This document shows positions 1 through 6,100 of a stretch of DNA of 7,755 nucleotides, one piece after another. The notes under the pieces were generated by a model. That model was not told the DNA's origin. It did no database searches and saw only the letters and a program-made list of their open reading frames with translations. The DNA comes from CAZJJK01 sp964546285. Lineage in GTDB: Bacteria; Spirochaetota; Spirochaetia; Treponematales; Breznakiellaceae. The position numbers and the translations under genes are program-made. How positions within the stretch are numbered: position 1 is the stretch's first letter; the number at the start of each line of letters is the position of its first letter. Location: positions 1 to 7,755 of the forward strand of contig CAZJJK010000131.1 of assembly GCA_964546285.1 (NCBI GenBank). The letters run 5' to 3'.

Positions 1-192
1 TTTGCTTGCAATTTGAAAGAAAAAAGAGGGAAAGGTGGGTTGGTGCCACCTAACACATATAAGCCCCACCAATTTCATCGCGGTCTGGAAGCGCGGCTTG
101 TTTCGCGGCGGGATATGCATGATTATACACGTGAGCGCTATACCCTTGCCTGATAAAAAATGCTAAAGCGACAAGTTTATCCAATAATTAGT

Positions 193-231
193 GAAGTTCC
201 CGCAAAAATCGCTTGGTTTCGCGAGAACTTC
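193..231. repeat. Imperfect inverted repeat upstream of the membrane-protein gene
   Basis: The arms GAAGTTCCCGC (193-203) and GCGAGAACTTC (221-231) are complementary at 10 of 11 positions across a 17-base spacer. A T-rich stretch follows (ttacggtttt), so this could be a weak terminator for a gene left of the window. It could also be an operator for the gene starting at 380. The sequence does not decide between them. Confidence 0.4.
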
Positions 232-364
232 TTACGGTTTTGTTGTGGCAATTATCCTGTGCTTGCAATACAAATAAGAGGGATACTATTCAAAAGTGTA
301 AGGACTTTGACCTTGCCCTCGCGGTAAAACAGCTTTTGCCGGCTTAGGCCGTGTATCTATATAA

Positions 365-372
365 AGAGGAGG
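365..372 (+). promoter_or_regulatory. Ribosome binding site of the membrane-protein gene
   Basis: AGAGGAGG lies 7 bases before the ATG at 380. It is a near-consensus Shine-Dalgarno sequence and fixes this start codon. Confidence 0.8.
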
Positions 373-379
373 CTGACCA

Positions 380-1033
380 ATGACCGAAGCATCGCTTAAG
401 GCTCTTGATGGTTTGCGCGATTTTTCCGGACTTCAGTGGTATGTAATTCCCTTATTGGCGATAGTGCTCTATATCTACGCCGTTGAACTGCGTAAAAGCC
501 GTTTATCCGGTAATTGGAACGCGATAATCGCCGGCCTAACGCTGTTCGGCATGGACTTCTTCAATGAAACCTGGAATGGCTGGGCGCTCAACCTGTCAGG
601 GCGTTCGGCTTTCTGGACGGCGCCCGGTCCGACGGCGCTCCGTCTTTTCGTCGGTTGGAACATCGAGATCGCCTTCATGTTCGCCATAGCTGGCGTCATC
701 TTTTATTACACGCTATCCGAAAAACCAGGCGCCCGCGTTCTCGGTTTGTCGGACCGCTGGTTCTGGGCGGTTGGGTACACCGTGTTCTGCGTATTCGTGG
801 AATGCGTGCTCAATTACGGGGGCCTTTTAGTGTGGGAGTACCCCTTTTGGAACCGTTCGTTCGACGGTATTTGGCTTATCCTGCTGTTCGGTTACTTCGA
901 GTTTTTCGCGGCGATCAACATCGTCCTATCCATAAAAAAGCCAAAAACGCGCTGGCTGGCCGTCGCCACAATCTATGCTGTCCCTATCGCCATGAACTTG
1001 CTGGCTTTCGGCGTTTTCGGCTGGCGGTATTAG
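380..1033 (+). CDS. Polytopic membrane protein of unknown function
   Basis: I do not recognise the family of this intact 217-residue protein. It has about six hydrophobic segments, near residues 20-36, 47-63, 88-111, 127-151, 163-184 and 192-214. There is no Sec signal peptide with a cleavage site and no soluble domain, so it should sit in the cytoplasmic membrane. Acidic residues fall inside or at the edges of the segments (D59, E63, E96, E141, E153, E174), along with many Trp and Phe. This pattern is seen in small transporters and membrane enzymes but does not identify one. Basic loops (RKSR near 38-41, KKPK near 186-189) give weak topology cues. The ATG is fixed by a strong ribosome binding site. 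Downstream is a decayed regulator gene on the same strand, with 86 bases between this stop and the first readable regulator ATG. I saw no terminator between them. Real gene: confident. Function: unknown. Confidence 0.85.
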   Translation: MTEASLKALDGLRDFSGLQWYVIPLLAIVLYIYAVELRKSRLSGNWNAIIAGLTLFGMDFFNETWNGWALNLSGRSAFWTAPGPTALRLFVGWNIEIAFMFAIAGVIFYYTLSEKPGARVLGLSDRWFWAVGYTVFCVFVECVLNYGGLLVWEYPFWNRSFDGIWLILLFGYFEFFAAINIVLSIKKPKTRWLAVATIYAVPIAMNLLAFGVFGWRY

Positions 1034-1788
1034 GGGCTAACGGGAGGCGACGTGAACGCGCTATTATGGTTCCGTCCGCTTGCCCGGCCTCAAAACCTCA
1101 TTTTCCGCCGCTACTTCCGATGAAACCCAGCCTACTCAAAGGGTTCCTTTTTAGCGTTCCTGAGGGCAGAAAGGAAGAGCGGCACCGGATACGCATCAAA
1201 CTATCAGGGTGCCGTTTCGCGCCCTGGTATGGTGGTTTTTGGATACGACCTAAGAATAAGGGGGAATTTGTGGAAAAGCACTTGGGGATTACCGCTTTCC
1301 CCACCGTGACAGGGGAGCTTATTAGCTTCTATCCGGAAAGGGCTTTAACGCTGGCCCTGATACGGGAACTATGGAAGCTTATATCTATCGGGAAAACCTT
1401 ACCTACTGCTGCCAATTCTGTTGAAAGTTTGAGTCACTGATTTTTATATAGAATCTTATGGCCGCATAGACCTTGTCGTAAAGCGAGTCCAGATTCTTTG
1501 TAGTACGAGTACCGCATTGGGCTCAAAAAGCCTGTCTAGAGCTACCCTCGTCAAAACCCATCGAATGTATTTTTAGTTAATCCCCGTTGGCTGCGAGAGA
1601 AAAGATGATGTACTTTTCAACAAAATTGACAGCAGTACAAAAGACTTACATAAAGGGCTGCTTATTCTGGAAAAGGAACGATCCATATCGGCATTAAGCC
1701 CTATGGAAGCGCTTGTCAGGCGTATAGCAATAGGCGATCATGTCGTCTAGCTTTTCTTTCAGGACCCCCTTCCGCAACCTGCCTTTCT

Positions 1789-1799
1789 CCCCCCCCCCC
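1789..1799 (+). repeat. Poly-C tract (11 C) at a frame break
   Basis: Eleven consecutive C residues lie between the two readable parts of the PaaX C-terminal domain. The frame before the tract (ending ...CCT GCC TTT CTC) and the DWPG frame after it (GAC at 1800) would join with 10 or 13 C but not with 11. Slipped-strand indels are typical of such tracts. A sequencing or assembly error in the homopolymer is also possible. Confidence 0.85.
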
Positions 1800-1889
1800 G
1801 ACTGGCCGGGGCCCGCGCTGCGTGAAAGTTTCACGGTGTGGGATAGAGAAACGCGAAAAAAAGCCCTTCCCTTTTGGGATGAAATATTT

Positions 1890-1898
1890 AAGGAGGGA
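1890..1898 (+). promoter_or_regulatory. Ribosome binding site deciding the acetyltransferase start
   Basis: AAGGAGGGA, with core GGAGG at 1892-1896, lies 9 bases before the ATG at 1906. This selects 1906 over the in-frame upstream ATG at 1822. The codons 1822-1905 lie on the PaaX remnant in another frame and add nothing that looks like an acetyltransferase. Confidence 0.8.
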
Positions 1899-1905
1899 AC
1901 AAGCG

Positions 1906-2748
1906 ATGACTAAGAGCTTTAGGATAGGCGACCTAACGGAAGAGTATTTGGAAAGCTACCTCGGCTGCCTTACCCCTGACGAAAAAACTATGAGGGAAGC
2001 GGGAAACCGCAAGGCCGACTGGTTGGCTCAACGGGATAAGGGTGACTATGGGGTCAAATTAGCCTTTTCCGAAGAAGGGAAGGCTGTTGGTATGATCCAA
2101 TATGTCCGGTCCGAAAATTCCCAGATTGAATGCGCCGGAGCTTGGTTTGTCTTCTGCGTCTGGATACCGCCAAAACGGCGGAATTCCGGCGTAAATTGGC
2201 GTAAAATGGGCATAGGGAAGGCTCTCCTCAAGGCGGCGGAAGAGGACGCGGCGAGCAGGGGCGCGACCGCGTTGGTAGCCTGGGGAACCAGCCTTCCCAT
2301 TTTCATGAGGAGCGCTTGGTTTAAGCGCCAGGGGTACCGAAGCGCCGAGAAAGCGGGAATTTCGGAATTAGTCTGGAAACCCTTTACGGAAAACGCCCAA
2401 GCGCCGTGTTGGCGAAGTTTGGATAGTTTTGTGAATGATAACACTAGCCCTCCCTTACCAGACTCCGATCACACTGGAGTAAGCGAAAAAGAAAGCGACG
2501 CTTCCGAGAAGAAACCTATCCGGGTCCAAGCCTATGTGAACGGTATCTGCCCAGCCATGAACGCAGTTCACGCCCGGTTTCGCCGAGCGGCGGATGAATT
2601 GGGTAGTGAAATTCGCCTAAACATTTATGAAAACGCCCCAACGGATGCCGTCTTTATTGAAAATAAGGAATTCCCTTTAGGGCCGCCGCCTTCCTATAAT
2701 CATATCGTGAGGAGCCTCAAGAAGGCGCTGCGGCGGAACAAGCCATGA
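1906..2748 (+). CDS. GNAT acetyltransferase with YoaP-like thioredoxin-fold tail
   Basis: This 280-residue cytoplasmic protein should transfer an acetyl group from acetyl-CoA to an unknown small molecule or amine. The N-terminal part (about 1-168) is a GNAT domain. The acetyl-CoA loop reads RKMGIGKALL (99-108, pattern R/Q-x-x-G-x-G), followed by KAAEEDAASRGA, WFKRQGY (138-144) and LVWKPF (155-160). Together with CL...AG...W...GVKLA...GMIQY near the start, these match a family I know as GNAT proteins with a YoaP-like C-terminal domain. A polar linker (about 172-203) leads to the tail: YVNGICPAMN (210-219) and GPPPSYNHIV (259-268), both signatures of that tail. The tail keeps one cysteine (C215). 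It seems about 7-8 residues shorter than usual between the second strand and VFIENK. The start overlaps the end of the PaaX remnant (ATGACTAA), so the pair was probably once translationally coupled and perhaps PaaX-regulated. The protein has lost some family-typical residues (CVWIPP where I expect CIWVHG) but its frame is intact. Substrate unknown. Confidence 0.85.
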   Translation: MTKSFRIGDLTEEYLESYLGCLTPDEKTMREAGNRKADWLAQRDKGDYGVKLAFSEEGKAVGMIQYVRSENSQIECAGAWFVFCVWIPPKRRNSGVNWRKMGIGKALLKAAEEDAASRGATALVAWGTSLPIFMRSAWFKRQGYRSAEKAGISELVWKPFTENAQAPCWRSLDSFVNDNTSPPLPDSDHTGVSEKESDASEKKPIRVQAYVNGICPAMNAVHARFRRAADELGSEIRLNIYENAPTDAVFIENKEFPLGPPPSYNHIVRSLKKALRRNKP

Positions 2749-2899
2749 AAGAACGGAGCATAACCTAGACAAGGCGGCTTAAGACTAATCCCCTACTTTT
2801 TTGCTCCAAGCCAAGCCTTGAATCCTTTATAGAATTTTTATCGCTCTCTTAGACAGGGATAAAACAAACAAGTTCAAAAAGCCCAAGACGATAGGGAGA

Positions 2900-2916
2900 G
2901 CTGGAAGGCTTCCAGC
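2900..2916. repeat. 17-base perfect palindrome
   Basis: GCTGGAAG-G-CTTCCAGC is a perfect dyad around a single central G. A one-base centre cannot loop without melting the inner pairs, so this suits a dimeric DNA-binding protein better than an RNA hairpin. No promoter is obvious beside it, and its role is unknown. Confidence 0.5.
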
Positions 2917-3067
2917 GTTTACAGAGCATGCACCGCCTGGGATTTCGGCGCTAAAAGGAACGCCTCGCCCTGGATAAGCTTTTTCCTCTGTCGCGTCCTA
3001 AAGCGATACTATAGCTAAAGGTACTCATACTATTCCAGATCGATATATCCAATATTATCAGAGACGT

Positions 3068-3105
3068 AAAAAAGCCCTTTCTCCTTTTAAGGATAAAGGG
3101 CTTTT
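3068..3105 (-). terminator. Rho-independent terminator of the xylanase gene
   Basis: The stem GCCCTTTCTCC (3074-3084) pairs with GGATAAAGGGC (3091-3101) with one mismatch and a 6-base loop. Read on the minus strand it is followed by six U. It lies 75-112 bases beyond the xylanase stop. In the plus direction it is followed by four U, so it may also stop transcripts arriving from the acetyltransferase gene. Confidence 0.85.
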
Positions 3106-3179
3106 AGCTTAGGAATTCTGTCTAAGATCGACGCCTCTCATAGACCGACTCAAAGTCAAAGCCCACGAGAGACGATATT

Positions 3180-6100
3180 TCACTTCGGCCAGGTGGCCAG
3201 AAGCTTGTCCGCGCCATCGCCGATTTTCTCAATCTTAAGCGAGTTGATTGTAAAGGCGTTGCCGCCGAGTCCGCCGCGAATGGCGATATTGCCAATTAGG
3301 CCATCGGCGGCTTGGGTGCCGTCGAGCTTAATTTCGGTGACTAAACTGTAGGTTTCGCCGTTCGCCATACCCTTGTTGAAGTACGCGGGTATAGTGACAG
3401 CCACATCGCCAGGTGAATACTGGTAATTGTTGACTACCGCGGCGTCCGCTTTGGTATAGGCGCCGTTGGTGTTGTCCTTAATCCAGCGCACGCGGATAGC
3501 GTTCGTACCCCGCGCGGTGTAGTTGATCGTCAGCCGGTAGCTCGCGTCCTTCTCCGGTGTAAACGACAACTTGCCGTCAACATCAGCTATGGACCAAGGC
3601 CACATAGCGGCGTCCGTTCCCAGGATGATGTTCGCGCCGGACCAGGAATCGCCCCGGTCGGTGTCCCAGACGAAGATGCCGTCAACAGGTTTCGGGGCTT
3701 CGCCTTCTACCTTCTTAACGACATAGCTATGTGTTGAAAGATACTTACCGGTATCAAGAAGAGCCTTGAAGGCTTCCTTGGCGCGCAGGTTCTTGTCAAA
3801 CAAGAGCGGGAAGCTCGCGCCGCGCCAGCTGTCGGCGTCGTTCGTGCCCCAGAAGGTAACGCGCTCAATTCGGCCCTTTTTGCCGTTCGCGGAACCCGCG
3901 GCGTACTTCTTGTACAGATCGAAGAGCTCAGCGTATTTAACGGCCTGGTTATTAATCTGATCGTCGTTGAGGCTACCGGTATTAGCGTAGGTGATGTCAA
4001 GCTCGGTGACGCTGATGGACACGCCCGGCAGGCTGGAGAACAGCTTGATCGATTCCTCCACATTGGCTATTGAGGTATTCTCGTTGTAGTGAGCCTGCAT
4101 GCCGATGCCTTCGATAAGGACTTTACCGTTCGGCCTCTTGCCGGCGTATTTTTGGTTCAATTCCTTAACCATGTTGTACACGGCTTTCGCTTTATCGGCA
4201 TAGTCCAAGTTATAATCGTTGTAGTAAAGCTTGCAGTTCAAACCCTTAGCGTCAATGATCTCCGCCGCTTTTAGGAAAGCGTTCTCTATCCAGTCCGATC
4301 CCATGGCCAGGAACCAGCCTTCATTGTCGCGAAGATTATCCCGCCAGTCAGCGTTATTCTTACCGTCGGCGAAGGCCTCGTTGACGACATCGATACTGTA
4401 GAGCTTCGCGCCGTAGCGACCCAACACTTCGGTGATATGCGCGTCCATATTGGCCTTGGCTTCACTGGCTGACAGAGCCGTAGGCGCGCCCCACATCCAG
4501 CTCGGCGACTGCGAATGCCAGGCTAACGTGTGACCGACAAGAGAAAAACCGGGAACCTTAGCCAACTGCTGATCAAGGGAATCATACGTGAACACGCCCT
4601 TGACGTTCTGAACGCTGGAGGGCTTCATCTCGTTCTCGGGGGTAAAGGAGTTGAAGTGGTATTTGATGATATCGAGTTTTTCTTCTTTCATACGTGAATT
4701 AGACGAGGTCGTACCAACAAGGAAATAATCCTTATAAACGTCCTTCAACGCCGCGTATTCCTTGTAATCCGAGGCCACGGTCACGACCGAGATCAATTTT
4801 TGCTCAATGCGGAGCTTATCGATATACCACACATCGGGGTGCTTTGGCGCTTCGTTTATGACAAAGCGTAGATCGATGCTCTTAAGCGTATCCTCTAAGC
4901 CTTCGGCGGGCGTTGAGGCGCTGACGCTCTTCCAGCTCCCAATATCGATGGTCCCAAAGGAAACGGGGAATTTAACCACGCCGGAGGCGCCAGCATAGTC
5001 GCCATTCAGTACGAAGCCGGGGCCGGTAAGCGTACCCTTCGTTATATTCCCTTCCGCCGGAACGAATACATCGTATGAAATGGTGTATATAGCGTTCTTA
5101 GCCAGCGGCTCGGCGAAGGTTAAACGGATGGCGTTCATGGCGCCGGTATAATCGCTGGAGGTAGGCAGGTGAACGCCTTTGAGAGAGTAGTTATCGTCTT
5201 TGCCGAAACTGGATACCCATTCGGCGGAAACGTTCACCTCGGTGGGAGTACTGAACTTATCGCCCCAAGCGGCTTTATCCGAAGCGTTGAAGGTGATAAA
5301 GATAGGATCGATGGAAACGCCAGTGTCGGCCCTCGCGCTAGGCGCGGCCGGGACCTGGATGATATCAATACCTTCAACGCTGAAGAAGCTGGTCGTGCCC
5401 TCGGACTGAATGCGAACGGCTTTTTCCTTCTGTAGCTCATCGTAGGTGAAGGCTTTCTCCAACGTGAAACGCCCATCAGCCCCGACTACCTGAGAAACAT
5501 GTGTCGCCCAGGGACTTGCCGGCTGGGACAGTTTCATTTTGATATCCTCAAAGGAGCGTCCGGTCACCTTAATGGTATAATCAAAACCCTTTGGCAAGGA
5601 CGTCAAGTTTTTGAGGTCAACACAGTCCCAATCCTGCTTCCGCCCGGTAAGCCTTAGGTACTTAAGTCCATCGGCGTTTTCCACAACTTTCATGGACGGG
5701 CTACCGGATTGCTGTAGCCAGGTGCTACCTTCTATCGCCGTACCGGCTGACGTTTCCAAAATTTCTTTGTCGGTCGCCAAGGAATAGACTATAACCGGCT
5801 CCACGGCTTTCGGAGCGGCCACGGTTTGAGTAATTTGAACGGTTTCAATCACAAAATCGCCGGTTGTGCCTTCCGTTTGAATACGAACGGTCTTTTCGGC
5901 TTGCAGTTCATCGTAGGTAAAGGTTTTTTCTAGGATATAGGCTCCATCGGAACCGACATCCAGGGACATATGGGTTCCCCACGGCCCCTTCCCCTGCGCC
6001 AACTTCATTTTGGCGCCCGCCGCCGCGCTTCCGGTCACCTTAATAGTATAATTGAAGCCTTCAGGCAACTTGTTGAGATTTCTCAGATCGATACAGTCCC

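Larger units (their letters stand above)
1..379. other. Leading region without a convincing gene
   Basis: No coding region can be supported here. Frame 1 is open from the window edge to tandem stops TGA-TAA at 151-156 (50 codons), but it resembles nothing I know and is short enough to be chance. The stretch contains an imperfect inverted repeat (193-231) and a small hairpin, CGGTAAAA / TTTTGCCG with loop CAGC (322-341), in the presumed leader of the membrane-protein gene. No clear sigma-70 promoter was found; TTGCAA at 264-269 has no well-spaced -10 box. Confidence 0.5.
1120..1913 (+). pseudogene. Decayed PaaX-family transcriptional regulator
   Basis: PaaX proteins are GntR-like repressors with an N-terminal winged helix, a Cas2-like middle domain and a C-terminal PaaX domain. 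Here the middle domain is readable from the ATG at 1120. The stretch FLFSVPEGRKEER, then LSGCRFAPWYGGFWIRP, matches the family pattern 'SIPE..R..R..L...GFG.L..GLW.SP'. This frame stops at 1438. In another frame, about 1576-1788 reads KIDSS...LSPMEALVRRIAIGDHVV, a TAG stop at 1748, then LFFQDPLPQPAFL. That corresponds to the family's 'LSPEEAL...FPFLDPLLP' segment. After an 11-C tract (1789-1799) the frame changes again to DWPGPALRESF and ends ...FWDEIFKEG at the TAA 1911-1913; DWPG is the C-terminal signature. At least two frame changes and two stops (1575-1577 and 1748-1750) therefore break the gene. The N-terminal helix-turn-helix is absent, since the intact membrane-protein gene ends only 86 bases upstream. 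Family assignment comes from remembered motifs. The pseudogene call could be overturned if sequencing errors explain the lesions, but several would be needed. Confidence 0.75.
2749..3179. other. Intergenic region between convergent genes
   Basis: No gene is visible on either strand. The region holds a terminator (3068-3105), a 17-base palindrome (2900-2916) and a loose stem (2770-2780 with 2808-2820, 27-base loop, 2-base bulge). That stem lacks an adjacent U-run, so I do not call it the acetyltransferase terminator. The remainder shows nothing I can interpret. Confidence 0.6.

Noticed and set aside
1..153. Frame-1 open stretch of 50 codons entering from the left edge and ending in TGA-TAA
   Set aside because: It resembles no protein I know, has no start in view and is short enough to be open by chance. 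It could be the end of an upstream gene only if sequence to the left supports it.
1052..1123. Short GTG frame of 23 codons with GGGAGG 5 bases upstream, ending in an ATGA overlap with the PaaX remnant
   Set aside because: Too short and without recognisable content. It does not look like the missing PaaX helix-turn-helix, and the overlap is probably coincidence.
655..1440. 261-residue plus-strand open frame
   Set aside because: Its first part is an out-of-frame shadow of the membrane-protein gene. Only the part from about 1120 resembles a real protein, and that is described as the PaaX remnant.
1822..1905. N-terminal extension of the acetyltransferase to an upstream ATG
   Set aside because: No ribosome binding site precedes 1822, and the bases encode the end of the PaaX remnant in another frame. 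The ATG at 1906 has a strong ribosome binding site.
2770..2820. Stem CAAGGCGGCTT with AAGCCAAGCCTTG as a terminator for the acetyltransferase gene
   Set aside because: The loop is 27 bases, there is a bulge, and no U-run follows the stem.
5169..5476. Overlapping open frames on both strands inside the xylanase gene
   Set aside because: They are shadows of a strongly coding GH10 gene, with no ribosome binding sites and no protein-like composition.
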